Assembly: GCA_028869385.1 (NCBI GenBank)
Contig: JAGWSR010000049.1
Span: 1 to 54,547, forward strand
DNA from: a bacterium
GTDB lineage: Bacteria; Vulcanimicrobiota; Vulcanimicrobiia; Vulcanimicrobiales; Vulcanimicrobiaceae
Length of the DNA: 54,547 bases
Direction: 5' to 3'
Of this stretch, positions 14,952 to 24,814 are shown one piece after another. Within the stretch, counting starts at the first letter, position 1. Each line of letters starts with the position of its first letter. The notes under the pieces were generated by a model. That model searched no databases and was not told the DNA's origin. It worked only from the letters and a program-made list of their open reading frames with translations. Made by a program: the position numbers and the translations under genes.

Positions 14952-17029
14952 CCGGCACGACCTTCGCATTCGTCAACGCTAAGGGCGGAAGCGGAGCGAC
15001 CACCATCTGCACGCAGCTCGCGCGACTCGCACGCGGCGACGCCGCGCTGGTGGACGGGGATCTCTCCGGGCGTCGCAACGCGGCGGTGCTCTTCGACGCG
15101 GTGCGCGCGCTCGACGTCGCGCGCGAAGGTTCGGCCGTCGCGACCGCGCGCATCGCCGGCACCACCATCGTCGAACTCGCCCCGTCGTTCGAAGCCGCCT
15201 TCACCGTAACGCTCGACGATGTCGAACGCGTGGCGTCGCTCCTCGAAGCGAGCACGTCGTTCGTGATCGCGGATCTACCGATTCCCTTCGCGGCGCCGGT
15301 ACGTCCCTTCGTCGTACGCGCCACGCGCTTCGTTGTCGTGCTCGAGCCCACGCTGCTCGGCGTAACCAGCGCGCGCGCGATGCTCGACGAATTGCATCGC
15401 TTCGGCGTACCTCCGTCGCGCGTCGTGCTCTTGCTCAACGCCCGCACGAGCGGCGGAAATCTTTCCCGCGGCGACGTGGAGCGCTCGCTCGAACGCACGA
15501 CGATCGCCGAGCTCCCGACGCTGGTCGATCGCGGCTACGCCAAAGCGCTCGCCGCGCTCGATCGCGCGCTGCGCGCGATCGCCCTCGAGCCGCGCATCGA
15601 GGCGCTTCGCCCATCGGCGCACGACGTCGTGCACGATCGGCGCGCGGAGCCGCGCGCCGAGAACGCCCCGACGCTGCCACGCGCCGCTCAAGGCACGGAG
15701 ACGCAGCGACCCACGCGCAACGGCGAATCGATACCCGCTCGCGAGCGACTGAAACTGCACATTCACGAGACGCTCGCGCAGAAGGTGGACTTGCTCGATG
15801 CGAGCCGCGCCACGACCGACTCCGCAAAGCTCGCCGAGTTGCGCGCGAAGATCGACGAAGTAGCGCAGCGCATCCTGAGCGAGCACCCCGACGTCGACTC
15901 CGCCGACGAGATCGCGCGACTCAAGATCGAGATCGTGAACGAAGCGCTCGGGCTCGGCCCGCTCGAAGATCTGATGAACGACCCGGCGGTGACCGAGATC
16001 ATGGTAAACGGACCGGCCACGGTCTACGTGGAGCGAGCCGGCAAGATCGAACGTACCGGGAAACGCTTTACGAGCGAGCAGCAGTTGCGCCTCGTGATCG
16101 AACGCATCATTGCTCCGCTCGGACGCCGACTCGACGAATCGGTGCCGATGGTCGATGCGCGTCTTCCCGACGGATCGCGCGTCAACGCGATCGTCGAACC
16201 ACTCTCGATCGACGGCGCGACGCTCACCATCCGACGCTTCGGAACGCGTCGCCTAACCGCAAGCGATCTGGTCGACAAAGCTTCGGCGAACCCGGAGATG
16301 CTCGAATTCATGCGCGCGTGCATCGAAGCGCGACTCAACGTCGTCATCAGCGGAGGAACCGGTTCCGGAAAGACGACGTTCCTCAACATCCTCTCGGGCT
16401 ACATCCCCGAGCGCGAACGCATCGTGACGATCGAAGATGCCGCCGAACTCTCGCTCGCGCAACCGCACGTCGTGCGGCTCGAAGCGCGACCGGCAAACAT
16501 CGAGGGCCGCGGTGAGATCAAGATTCGCGATCTCGTACGCAACTCGCTGCGCATGCGACCCGACCGCATCGTCGTCGGCGAGTGCCGCGGCGGGGAAGCG
16601 CTCGACATGCTGCAGGCGATGAACACCGGTCACGACGGATCGCTGACCACCGCCCACGCGAACACTCCGCGCGACGCGCTCTCGCGTCTCGAGACGATGG
16701 TGATGATGGCGGGCTTCGACCTTCCGGTGCGCGCGATACGCGAGCAGATCGCGAGCGCCGTGGATCTCATCATCCAGACCGCACGCATGCGCGACGGCTC
16801 GCGCAAGATCACGAGCATCACCGAGGTCGTCGGCATGGAGGGTGACGTGGTGACGATGCAGGAGCTCGTGCGCTTCAGCGCTCGCGGCATCGACGCAGAC
16901 GGCAAGGTTCGCGGCGAGTTCCAATACACGGGCGTTCAGCCGCAATGCCTGACGCGATTCGACGAGTACGGCGTATCCTTCGACGTGCGGCAGCTCTCCG
17001 CGCTCGCATCGGCCGGTTCGCTATGGTGA
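14948..17029 (+). CDS. tadA: fusion of a TadZ/CpaE-like domain to the TadA/CpaF secretion ATPase
   Basis: 693 residues. Residues 1 to about 225 are a MinD/CpaE-like P-loop domain with a deviant motif, AKGGSGATT (11-19): the signature K12 is kept but the lysine expected at position 17 is Ala. A polar linker (about 230-265) leads into a full CpaF ATPase. It has Walker [10 protein letters not shown] (469-477, K475), Walker B-type IVVGECRG (E545), and the [11 protein letters not shown] histidine motif. TadZ/CpaE localises the Tad machine to a pole in other bacteria; TadA drives pilus extension. In most known loci these are separate genes. GTG start overlaps cpaB. Confidence 0.9.
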   Translation: MTGTTFAFVNAKGGSGATTICTQLARLARGDAALVDGDLSGRRNAAVLFDAVRALDVAREGSAVATARIAGTTIVELAPSFEAAFTVTLDDVERVASLLEASTSFVIADLPIPFAAPVRPFVVRATRFVVVLEPTLLGVTSARAMLDELHRFGVPPSRVVLLLNARTSGGNLSRGDVERSLERTTIAELPTLVDRGYAKALAALDRALRAIALEPRIEALRPSAHDVVHDRRAEPRAENAPTLPRAAQGTETQRPTRNGESIPARERLKLHIHETLAQKVDLLDASRATTDSAKLAELRAKIDEVAQRILSEHPDVDSADEIARLKIEIVNEALGLGPLEDLMNDPAVTEIMVNGPATVYVERAGKIERTGKRFTSEQQLRLVIERIIAPLGRRLDESVPMVDARLPDGSRVNAIVEPLSIDGATLTIRRFGTRRLTASDLVDKASANPEMLEFMRACIEARLNVVISGGTGSGKTTFLNILSGYIPERERIVTIEDAAELSLAQPHVVRLEARPANIEGRGEIKIRDLVRNSLRMRPDRIVVGECRGGEALDMLQAMNTGHDGSLTTAHANTPRDALSRLETMVMMAGFDLPVRAIREQIASAVDLIIQTARMRDGSRKITSITEVVGMEGDVVTMQELVRFSARGIDADGKVRGEFQYTGVQPQCLTRFDEYGVSFDVRQLSALASAGSLW

Positions 17030-17829
17030 CCGACGCGCTTCCCTGGCGCGCACATCCCGAAACGAGCGCGCGGCTCCAAGCGCTCGAGCTCACGCTCGAT
17101 CGCGCGGGCATTTACAAGAGGCCCGAAGAGCTGGCACTCTACGTCGCGATCGCCGCCGCCGCGATCTGGGTCGGACTGCTCGCGCTCGTGCGCCCGAACC
17201 CCGCGCTCGCCGCCCTGCTGCTCCTTGCGAGCGCGGGTGCGTCGCTCGGCGGCGCCGCGTGGTTCGTGCGCGCGGCGCGTGCGCGGCGCCTCAACGCTTT
17301 CGTTCAGCAGTTGGAGCTGGCGTTGCGCCTCATCGCGGGCGGCGTCCGCGTCGGCTTGGGGCTGCGTCAGGCGCTCACCGTCGTCATCGAAGAGATGACC
17401 GATCCGGCGCGCCACGAGTACATGCGCATCGTCGGACAGACGAACATCGGCATGAGCGTCTACGACGCGCTCGACGGCCTCGCCGAGCGCATGCCGAGCA
17501 ACGAAACGCTGATGATGGCGCGCGCGATCCGCATCCAATCGCAGACCGGCGGCGACCTCGGGAAGATTCTCGAGCACCTCGCCGACACGATCAAAGAGCG
17601 GCGCCGCATCCAGCGCAAGATCAACGCGATGACCGCGGAGGGACGCGCGAGCGCGCTCGTACTCGGACTCTTGCCGCCGATACTCGCACTCTTCATCTGT
17701 CTGACGCAGCCCTCGATGGGGCACGCACTGCTCTTCACGGGAATGGGGCACGTTGCGCTCGGCATCGTCGTCGTGCTCGAATTCCTCGGCGTCTTCACGC
17801 TCCTCAAGATCCTGGAGGTCGACGTCTGA
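17023..17829 (+). CDS. tadB: Tad inner-membrane platform protein TadB
   Basis: 268 residues with a type II secretion F (T2SF) domain: a cytoplasmic helical bundle with RLIAGGVRVGLGLRQALTVV and the QTGGDLGKILEHLADTIKERR motif, followed by C-terminal transmembrane helices. Two further helices lie near residues 35-75. TadB forms the inner-membrane platform with TadC. ATG 17023 overlaps the tadA stop by seven bases; GTG 17026 (GTGA overlap) is an equally possible start. Confidence 0.9.
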   Translation: MVTDALPWRAHPETSARLQALELTLDRAGIYKRPEELALYVAIAAAAIWVGLLALVRPNPALAALLLLASAGASLGGAAWFVRAARARRLNAFVQQLELALRLIAGGVRVGLGLRQALTVVIEEMTDPARHEYMRIVGQTNIGMSVYDALDGLAERMPSNETLMMARAIRIQSQTGGDLGKILEHLADTIKERRRIQRKINAMTAEGRASALVLGLLPPILALFICLTQPSMGHALLFTGMGHVALGIVVVLEFLGVFTLLKILEVDV

Positions 17830-17830
17830 C

Positions 17831-18685
17831 GTGATCCTTCCGCTCGTCATCACGCTGCTCGGCGGCATCGCCGTCTTTCTCTTCGCGATCTCGCTCGTGC
17901 CGTCGAAGAGCCCGGTCGCCCGCGCGCTCGAAGAACTGAGTTCGCGCGGTGCATCGATGCGCGACCCCGAAAGCGTACGCAAGTTCGAGGCGATGTTTTC
18001 GAAGGAGCGTCGCGGACGTCTCGAACGCAAGCTGCTCGAAGCCGGCTGGTACACGGTGAGCCCCGCGCGCATGGGCATGCGCATCGCGGGCGGCGGCGGC
18101 GCGGGCATCTGCGCGGGCCTCGCACTCGTCGCGGTGGCGCACCCGCGCTTCGCACTCGGCGCGGCGCTCGTCGCGTTGCTCGGCCTCGCCGGCGCCTACC
18201 TTCCGCTCAGTTCGCTCGACCGCGCGATCGAGAAGCGCAAGAAGCAGGTGCAGCGCGCGCTCCCGGACTTTCTCGACATGGTCGCGACGACCGTTCAGGC
18301 AGGATTGAGCGTCAACGCCGCACTCGCCTACGCGATCGACGCGGCCCCGGGTGCGCTCGGCGAAGAGATTCGCTCGGCACTCGCGGAGATACGTCTCGGT
18401 CGCGCGCGGGCCGACGCGCTCAAAGCCGCGGCCGATCGCCTGCAGCACCAGCAGTTTTCAACGACCGTCACCGCCATCGTGCAAGCAGAACGCCTCGGAA
18501 CGAACATTTCGAAGGTGCTCGGCGAACTCGCCGAAGACGTGCGAAATCATCGCATCATGCTCGTCGAGGAGCACGCGGCGAAGCTTCCGGTCAAGATGAT
18601 CTTTCCGCTTGCGTCGTTTCTCTTACCCGCGCTCTTCGTGGTGATCTTCGGAGCGCTCGCCGCGAACTATTTTTCGACGCACTGA
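17831..18685 (+). CDS. tadC: Tad inner-membrane platform protein TadC
   Basis: 284 residues, T2SF domain. Hydrophobic segments lie at about 2-22, 85-125 and 255-280. The central section has RALPDFLDMVATTVQAGLSVNAAL and the partner motif QAERLGTNISKVLGELAEDVR typical of TadC. The GTG start is two bases after the tadB stop. It pairs with TadB to anchor the ATPase and pilus base. Confidence 0.9.
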   Translation: MILPLVITLLGGIAVFLFAISLVPSKSPVARALEELSSRGASMRDPESVRKFEAMFSKERRGRLERKLLEAGWYTVSPARMGMRIAGGGGAGICAGLALVAVAHPRFALGAALVALLGLAGAYLPLSSLDRAIEKRKKQVQRALPDFLDMVATTVQAGLSVNAALAYAIDAAPGALGEEIRSALAEIRLGRARADALKAAADRLQHQQFSTTVTAIVQAERLGTNISKVLGELAEDVRNHRIMLVEEHAAKLPVKMIFPLASFLLPALFVVIFGALAANYFSTH

Positions 18686-19305
18686 TGATCACGCTCGCAC
18701 TCACCGCGCTCTGCGGATCGATCTTCTTCGGGCTCGCCGCTCTCGTCGGGGTACTCGTCGGTAACGCGGTCGCCGAGACGCTCCCTCGCTTGCCGGACGC
18801 GCCCGAGGCGTCGCGCCCGCCCGTGCGCGCACTCATCGTTGCGAGCGCGCTGCTTGGCGCGTTCGTGGCGAGCCACGCCGCGGCACCGATGCAAGTGCTG
18901 CTCGTCGCACTGCTCGTTACGGCGCTCGTCGCGCTCTGGTGCTGCGACGTGCGCACCGGTCTCGTTCCCGATCTCTTCACGCTCGTTCCGCTCGCGCTCA
19001 TGCTCGCGATCGCGCTCTGGCAGCACGAGTGGTGGATGTTCGTCTCGGTCGCGGTGCCGTTCGCGCCGTTCGCGGTTGCCGCGACGCTCTCGGGTGGACG
19101 CGGCATGGGCTGGGGTGACGTCAAGCTCGCGGCACTCGGCGGAGCGATGCTCGGCGCGCAGCTCGCGCTCGTCGCCTTCGCGCTTGCGTGCATGCTCGCG
19201 GTCGTGGTGAATTATCGGCGCGGGCGCAAGCAGGGCGCGATCGCCTTCGCCCCCTACCTTGCGGCCGCGATCGCACTCGCCATCCCCGTCGGCATGCTGC
19301 GATGA
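18685..19305 (+). CDS. second prepilin peptidase of the locus (A24 family)
   Basis: 206 residues, about six transmembrane helices. The A24 aspartates are in CDVRTGLVPDLFT (about 88-100) and GMGWGDVKLAALGG (about 143-156). Unlike TadV it has the GMG.GD form seen in type IV prepilin peptidases, but no N-terminal methyltransferase domain. It overlaps tadC (TGATG). Having two A24 enzymes in one Tad locus suggests separate substrates, for example Flp versus the pseudopilins; that is inference. Confidence 0.85.
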   Translation: MITLALTALCGSIFFGLAALVGVLVGNAVAETLPRLPDAPEASRPPVRALIVASALLGAFVASHAAAPMQVLLVALLVTALVALWCCDVRTGLVPDLFTLVPLALMLAIALWQHEWWMFVSVAVPFAPFAVAATLSGGRGMGWGDVKLAALGGAMLGAQLALVAFALACMLAVVVNYRRGRKQGAIAFAPYLAAAIALAIPVGMLR

Positions 19306-19667
19306 AGCGCTACGTCTTGCGCGACGTCGCGACCGGCGCGGCACTCGGTGCGGTCTCACGCGCCGATTCGCCGTGGGAGCGCCTCGTGGGGCTGCTCGGC
19401 TGTGCCTGCGTGCAGCCGCACGACGGACTCTGGATCGAGCCGTGTGCGGCCGTGCATACGGTCGGCATGCGCTGCGCGCTCGACCTGATCTTTCTCGATC
19501 GCGATTGCCGCGTCGTCGCGTTGCGCGAAGCGGTGAAACCCAACCGGCTCGCCGTCTTCGCGCCGGGCGCGCGCGTGACGATCGAACTCGGCGCGGGCTC
19601 GCTGCGCGCCGGGCTCGTGCGCCTCGGCGACGTGCTGCGCCTCGAGGAGAGCGCGCTGCCGTCGTGA
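19302..19667 (+). CDS. DUF192 protein
   Basis: 121 residues. It carries the DUF192 signature: WERLVGLLG near the N-terminus, then DGLWIEPCAAVHTVGMRCALDLIFLD (about 41-66) and VVALREAVKPNR. Function of the family is not known; members form a compact beta barrel and are often secreted. This one has no signal peptide. ATGA overlap at its start and GTGA at its end place it inside the pilus operon, and DUF192 genes are seen beside Tad genes elsewhere (from memory). Confidence 0.85.
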   Translation: MKRYVLRDVATGAALGAVSRADSPWERLVGLLGCACVQPHDGLWIEPCAAVHTVGMRCALDLIFLDRDCRVVALREAVKPNRLAVFAPGARVTIELGAGSLRAGLVRLGDVLRLEESALPS

Positions 19668-21055
19668 TCGTCGCGATCGGCATCGCCCTCTTCTTCGCGG
19701 CGCAATTCGCCGGGATCGGCGCCGGCGCAACGCAGAGCGAAGCCGACCTTGCATGGCAACGCTGGCTCGGCGAGACGATCCTGCGAACGCATCACCTGCC
19801 GCACGCCCTTGGGAGCGAGACCTTCAGCGCGGTCGGCGCGCGGTGGGTGCCGCAGGAGTGGTTCTTCAGCATCGTGGTCGCGCTCGCGATGCGCGCGCAC
19901 CTCTTCGCGCTCCTCGCGATGGGCGTCGCGGCGGGCAGTGCGCTCGCGTTGCTTCTTGCGGGCGCACTCGCCCGTCGCCGCGGCGCGTCGCAACCGGCCA
20001 CGTGGCTCGCGCTCTTTCTCTGCGGCATCGCCATGGAGCAACTCTTCGGCGTGCGCGCGCAGGTTGCGGTCTGGCCGCTCGCGGCCGCATACCTGTTCTT
20101 GCTCGATCTCGACGACGCGCGCGCGTTCGCCGCGATCGCGATCGCGGTGCTCTGGGCGAACGTGCACGCGAGCGCGATGCTTGCGCCCGTGCTCGCCACG
20201 CTGCGCACCGCGGCCGATGGCCTCGACGTCGGACCCTCCGATGCGAGGACGCGGCGAACGGCAACGATCGCCGCCGGAAGCGCGCTCGCGATGTTCGCGA
20301 CGCCGTTCGGCTTCGCGCTGCCGCAGTATGCACTCAGACTCTTAAGCAGCCCGATTCGCGGTGCGATCCTCGAGTGGCGGGCGCCGCATCTCACCGATCT
20401 CTCCTTTGCCTTCGGCATCCTACCGATCGCGCTCGCAACGCTCGGAATCGGCCTCGCGTCTCGACGCCTACGTCGCGGCGATGCACTCTTCGCGCTCGCG
20501 ATCTTCGCCTTTGCGCTCCTCGCCGCACGTAACCTCGCCCTCGCGGCGATCGCACTCGCGCCGCTCTGCGCGCGAGCGCTCACGCCGCTGCTTCCCGACG
20601 ACCTTCGCATCGTCTCGCTCGTACGCGAGCGTGGAACCGCCGCGGTGCTCGCCGTGGCGATCGCCGTGGGGGGCGCTGCCGTTGCCGCGCGAGCGAACGC
20701 GCTCGTCGCCGCAACGGGTACGCGTTTGCCGACCGCGTTCGTCCGCGACGCGGCGCGCCTGCCCGGCATCCGTCATCTGTACTGCGAAGATTTCGCGTGG
20801 TGCAGTCTGGCGCTCGCGAACCCACGCGTACGCACCTTTCTCGACGGGCGATGCGATCCGTTCCCGAGCGCGGTGTGGCGCGACTATCTCGCCATCGCAC
20901 GCGACCGCCGCATGCGTTCGCGGTTGCTCGAGCGAGATCGCATCGACACCGTGCTCGCGCGCTCGCGCGGACCGCTCGAGCGCTCGCTACGCGAGGGTGG
21001 GCGCTGGCGCGTCGTCGCCGTTTCCGCGCGCTACACGTTGTTCGCGCGCGAGTAG
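19664..21055 (+). CDS. polytopic GT-C-like membrane protein with C-terminal extracytoplasmic domain
   Basis: 463 residues with roughly ten hydrophobic segments and a soluble C-terminal part (about 350-463). The first loop has the pattern HLPHALGSETFSAVGARWVPQEW. This matches a common family of uncharacterised GT-C-like membrane proteins whose first loop reads 'G.lP..D.fS...G..W..hEW'. The tail contains FLDGRCDPFP, also usual for that family. A lipid-linked sugar transfer role is possible but unproven. GTG start overlaps the DUF192 gene; the 3' end overlaps the convergent GT87-like gene by 69 bases. Confidence 0.65.
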   Translation: MIVAIGIALFFAAQFAGIGAGATQSEADLAWQRWLGETILRTHHLPHALGSETFSAVGARWVPQEWFFSIVVALAMRAHLFALLAMGVAAGSALALLLAGALARRRGASQPATWLALFLCGIAMEQLFGVRAQVAVWPLAAAYLFLLDLDDARAFAAIAIAVLWANVHASAMLAPVLATLRTAADGLDVGPSDARTRRTATIAAGSALAMFATPFGFALPQYALRLLSSPIRGAILEWRAPHLTDLSFAFGILPIALATLGIGLASRRLRRGDALFALAIFAFALLAARNLALAAIALAPLCARALTPLLPDDLRIVSLVRERGTAAVLAVAIAVGGAAVAARANALVAATGTRLPTAFVRDAARLPGIRHLYCEDFAWCSLALANPRVRTFLDGRCDPFPSAVWRDYLAIARDRRMRSRLLERDRIDTVLARSRGPLERSLREGGRWRVVAVSARYTLFARE

Positions 21056-22318
21056 CGCAAAGCCGGCGAGCGCGAGTGCGAGTCCCGCCCACGTAGGCAC
21101 CTTTGCGAGCCAGATGGCCGCGCTCGCGGCGCTGTCGTGCGCGCGTATCCACGCACCCCATGAAGCCTGCGCGAGCGTGGGATCGAGCGCGGGCAGCGCC
21201 GTAGCCGGCGCGCCGGAGATCGCGTGCGCGGCGGCCGCTACGATCGACGCGCCGTAGAGCGTCGCGCCGAGCGCGACGAAGAGTGCCGCACGCGTACTCA
21301 ATCGCAGCGACGTGCGGGCGATGACGCCGCACGCGAACGCGATCGCCACGATCGAAGCGGGCGTCGAGACCAGCGCGCTCCACGGGATGGCGACGAGCGG
21401 CAGCCCCGCGCGCAGTGGAGCGCTCGCGCGTCCGGGCAAGGGCAGGAGCAACGCGATCGCCGGAAGCGCGAGCATCATCTGAGAGAGGTGGATGAAGGCG
21501 CCGCCCAGGAGCGCGCACGCGCACGGAACGAGCGCGAGCGCGGCGGGCATTCCACGGCGCTGCGCGATAAGCGCGCCGAGCGAGATGCCGATGCCGATCG
21601 CCAGCGCGTACGATACCGTTCCGATCCCGAGCGCGATGCCGGGTGCTGCGCCGAGTGCCTGCAAGATCCAGGCGAGACCGTATTGCGATGCGCGCGGCAG
21701 TTCGGCGAGCGCGTGCTGCGGGAGCACGTGCGTGAAGTAGTCGAGGCCCTCTCCACGTACCGCGAGCGCGTGGAGTGCCGCGAGCACGACGATCGCGACG
21801 GCGGCGCGCAGGCGCGTGCGTTCGAGTCCGATCGTCACGAGCATGAGCGGCAGGCCGACGTGCGGTTCGATCATGGCGATGCACGCCCACGCGACCGCGG
21901 CGCTCCAAGCCCCGCGCCGCAACGCGTCGGCACAGCAGCATGCACCCGCAAGTGCGAAGGGTGCGAGTTCGCCGAACGGGAGCGCGACGATTCCGAAACC
22001 GAGGGCGAACGGCGCGATGACGGTCGCCATGTCGCCCACACCGCAGCGAACGAGTGCGCGCAGTGCGGCGAGAGCCGCCGCAAACGAGAGCGCCACCCAG
22101 AGCAACGCCGCGACCGGCAACGGCACGATCGCAAAGAGCGCGAAGAAGGCCAGATCGTATCCGGGAAGCGGAGCCGGAAGCGCGACGCCGTCGCGCGCGG
22201 TGTAGAGCCCCGCCGACTCGGGCGCCGCTTCGCACGCATAGAGCGGCGCGGCTGCGTAGGGGTCGCCGCCACGCACCACGATCGACCCCGCGCAACGAAA
22301 TGCGCGGAAATCACCCAT
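20987..22318 (-). CDS. GT87/DUF2029-type integral membrane glycosyltransferase
   Basis: 443 residues from ATG 22318, about ten transmembrane segments. The N-terminus GDFRAFRCAGSIVVRGGDPY is the family's catalytic first loop, with an acidic residue followed by DPY. Members are polyprenyl-phosphate-dependent mannosyl or arabinosyl transferases. The frame stays open upstream of the ATG and encodes a good helix (NAIVALLVAAGLALGIG) that the family normally has, so the true start may lie near 22399 at a CTG. The 3' end overlaps the convergent neighbour. Confidence 0.75.
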   Translation of the reverse strand: MGDFRAFRCAGSIVVRGGDPYAAAPLYACEAAPESAGLYTARDGVALPAPLPGYDLAFFALFAIVPLPVAALLWVALSFAAALAALRALVRCGVGDMATVIAPFALGFGIVALPFGELAPFALAGACCCADALRRGAWSAAVAWACIAMIEPHVGLPLMLVTIGLERTRLRAAVAIVVLAALHALAVRGEGLDYFTHVLPQHALAELPRASQYGLAWILQALGAAPGIALGIGTVSYALAIGIGISLGALIAQRRGMPAALALVPCACALLGGAFIHLSQMMLALPAIALLLPLPGRASAPLRAGLPLVAIPWSALVSTPASIVAIAFACGVIARTSLRLSTRAALFVALGATLYGASIVAAAAHAISGAPATALPALDPTLAQASWGAWIRAHDSAASAAIWLAKVPTWAGLALALAGFALLAREQRVARGNGDDAPAPTLA

Positions 22319-22391
22319 GAGCGCGCCGCGATGCAGCGCGTCGCCGATTCCGAGCGCGAGCCCGGCGGCGACGAGCAGCGCGACGATCGCG

Positions 22392-23933
22392 TTACGCAGG
22401 ACGCGAGCGCGACTTGATCGTCGCGAGCAGACGCAGCGCGCCGTCTTGATTCGGTCGGATCAAACGCGCTCGATAGGCATACTCCGCCGCGTGCTGCATG
22501 TCTCCATTCGCGAAGGCGTGTTCGGCGAGACGCTCGAGCACGAGACCGAACCGGTCCTCGAGCGCGGCGGCCGCATCCTCGAACCACGGCTCGACGGCAT
22601 CTTCATCGAAGAGGCGGCCTGCGTAGATCTTCTCCGCCGCCTGATAATGCTGCGCCGCTTCGTCGGTCGAACCGGCAGCGTGGGCGGTGTCGCCGGCCAT
22701 CGCATGCGCCGTAAAGCGGCCGACGTCGGTGACGACGCTCGAGAGATCGATTGCGATCGTCGTTCCGGCACGAAAGTACCGATCGACGCGCGCGTAGCCG
22801 ACGACTGCGGCGAGCGCCTTGCGAATATTACTGCATGCCGTTCGCACGCTCTGCGTTGCGAGCGCGCGCTCCACGCGCGGCCAGAATGCCGCGGCGATCT
22901 CCGCACGCGTGGCGGACGCACCTTGTCGCACGAGCAGAAACTTCACGATCTGCGCGTCGCGACGGCGAACCCACTCGACCTCACGCCCGTGGATGGACAC
23001 GGCGAAGCGTCCGAGCATACGCACGATCATCGGAATCGACGTATCGACGTCGTGCACGGGCACGGCGCGCGCCTGATGCAGCGCGCGCAACGGGCGGATC
23101 ACGCCGCCGTCGTTGAGGACGAAGAGCCCCTCGGCCTCGAGACGGTGCAGCGCGTCGGGATCGTCGAGCATTTTGCCCCCGATGAGGGCGTGCACGAACG
23201 CACGCTCCTCGGGCTGCGCGCGCTCGAGACGCGCGTGGACGAAATCGAGAAAGATCTCGCCGTAATTGGCGCGCCAGCGTTCGTACGCGTCGGCGAGCGA
23301 ACGTTCGTCTTCGGCCGCCGCGCGGATCGCGCCACCGACGACGATGGCCCATCCGTCGCTTTCATCGAATAAGCGCGCCGATTCGGCGTGCGCGTAGGGA
23401 ACGCGGGCGGCGTCGGCGAGTTGGCCGATCTCGCTCACGTCGAATGCGAGGCGGCGCGCGTCGCAAATCGCACCGATCCCGCGCGCGACCCATTGTTTGG
23501 CGTCGACCGCGCCGCGCGTGCGCGAGCAATACACGAGCGAGACGCCCTCGGGCACGTTCTCGACGAGTTTCATCGCGAGTTCTCGCGCACCCACGCCGGC
23601 GAGGTCGAGATCGTCGATGGCGAGCACAAGGGGTCGCTCCGCGACGCGACGGAGCGCGACGAGCAATTCGACGTAGGATCCGATTCGCGTGAGGCCGAGT
23701 GCCCGTTCGACGCAACGCACGAACTGTTCCGCGTCGGCGTTTTCGGGCAGCGCGCCGTATGCGCCGAGCGGTGCCTGCACGACGTACTGCAGCGCGAGCG
23801 TGGTCTTGCCCGAACCAGGCGGAGCGACGAGCAGCCGCACGGGCAGCTCGGCATTGCTCGCGAGCCAGCGCTCGAGGCGCGGACGCCGGACCGTGGTCGG
23901 CGCGAGACGCGGAAGGTTCGGACTCAGCAGCAT
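22392..23933 (-). CDS. MalT-like ATPase with C-terminal SARP/BTAD-type regulator domain
   Basis: 513 residues. Walker A APPGSGKTT (37-45, K43) and a Walker B-type LVLAIDDLDL (about 103-112) form a STAND-type NTPase like that of MalT/LuxR-class regulators. From about 300 (MIVRMLGRFAVSIHGREVEW) a winged-helix domain follows (RRRDAQIVKFLLVRQGASATRAEIAAAFW), then a bacterial transcriptional activation (BTA) helical repeat region (about 400-505). It probably activates genes in response to an unknown ligand. Domain order is reversed from the giant regulator at 35028-38483, where the DNA-binding part comes first. It diverges from rsmI across 32 bases. Confidence 0.8.
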   Translation of the reverse strand: MLLSPNLPRLAPTTVRRPRLERWLASNAELPVRLLVAPPGSGKTTLALQYVVQAPLGAYGALPENADAEQFVRCVERALGLTRIGSYVELLVALRRVAERPLVLAIDDLDLAGVGARELAMKLVENVPEGVSLVYCSRTRGAVDAKQWVARGIGAICDARRLAFDVSEIGQLADAARVPYAHAESARLFDESDGWAIVVGGAIRAAAEDERSLADAYERWRANYGEIFLDFVHARLERAQPEERAFVHALIGGKMLDDPDALHRLEAEGLFVLNDGGVIRPLRALHQARAVPVHDVDTSIPMIVRMLGRFAVSIHGREVEWVRRRDAQIVKFLLVRQGASATRAEIAAAFWPRVERALATQSVRTACSNIRKALAAVVGYARVDRYFRAGTTIAIDLSSVVTDVGRFTAHAMAGDTAHAAGSTDEAAQHYQAAEKIYAGRLFDEDAVEPWFEDAAAALEDRFGLVLERLAEHAFANGDMQHAAEYAYRARLIRPNQDGALRLLATIKSRSRPA

Positions 23934-23965
23934 GACGCGCGCCCCCGCGCGCGGAACGGGCGAGA

Positions 23966-24814
23966 ATGCCCTTGGTGCTTGTGCCGACGCCGCTCGGCAA
24001 TCTCGGCGACGTCACGCAGCGCGCCCTCGCGACGCTGCGCGCGGCCGAACTCGTGGTGGCGGAGGACACGCGCGTCGCGCGCACACTGCTCCATGCTCTT
24101 CACATCGGCGCAAAGGAGCTCTGGAGTTACCGCGAGCAGAACGCCGCCGCGGTAACGAACGGCATTATCGAACGCGCGCGCGAGTCGCTCGTGGCGGTCG
24201 TTTCCGACGCCGGCATGCCCGGCATCTCCGATCCCGGAACGGAGCTCGTCGCCGCCGCGCGCGCGGCGGGCGTGGCCGTCGAGGTGCTTCCCGGACCGAG
24301 CGCGGCGCTCGGCGTTGCCGTGCTCTCGGGCTTTCCGCTGCGCCGCTTCTGCTTCGAAGGCTTTCCGCCACGGACGGGGAGCGCCCGGCGCTCCGCCTTC
24401 GAGCGCGCCTTCGCCCACGACGCCACGACGATTTGGTACGAGTCGCCCAAGCGCATCCGCGAAAGCCTGGCCGCGCTCGCGGCGCTCGCTCCCGACGCGC
24501 GCGTCTTTTTAGTGCGCGAGTACACCAAACGCTTCGAACAGCAGGTGCTTGGCTCGCCGACCCAGGTCGCCGAGGCACTCGAGGAGCCGATCCGCGGCGA
24601 GATCGCCTTCGCCGTCGCCCCCTACCGGCTGGAGCCGGAGACGAGCGCACCCGAGGACCTGGATACCCGGATCGACGCCCTCCTTAAAGAAGGCCGGAGC
24701 GCCAAGGAGATCGCGCGCGCGCTCGCCGCGGCCGGCGCGGGCGACCGGCGCGCGCTCTACGCGCGCGCATCGGCGCGGCGCAGCATGGGCGACGAGGGCG
24801 CTAGCGAACAATGA
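23966..24814 (+). CDS. rsmI: 16S rRNA 2'-O-ribose methyltransferase (C1402)
   Basis: 282 residues. The tetrapyrrole-methylase fold is shown by PTPLGNLGDVTQRAL (7-21), VVAEDTR (about 30-36), SDAGMPGISDPG (about 79-90) and the VEVLPGPSA segment. RsmI methylates the ribose of C1402 in the decoding site with S-adenosylmethionine. The C-terminal 60 residues include the family helix-turn DALLKEGRSAKEIARAL. Its stop overlaps the metG start (ATGA), so the two are co-translated. Confidence 0.93.
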   Translation: MPLVLVPTPLGNLGDVTQRALATLRAAELVVAEDTRVARTLLHALHIGAKELWSYREQNAAAVTNGIIERARESLVAVVSDAGMPGISDPGTELVAAARAAGVAVEVLPGPSAALGVAVLSGFPLRRFCFEGFPPRTGSARRSAFERAFAHDATTIWYESPKRIRESLAALAALAPDARVFLVREYTKRFEQQVLGSPTQVAEALEEPIRGEIAFAVAPYRLEPETSAPEDLDTRIDALLKEGRSAKEIARALAAAGAGDRRALYARASARRSMGDEGASEQ

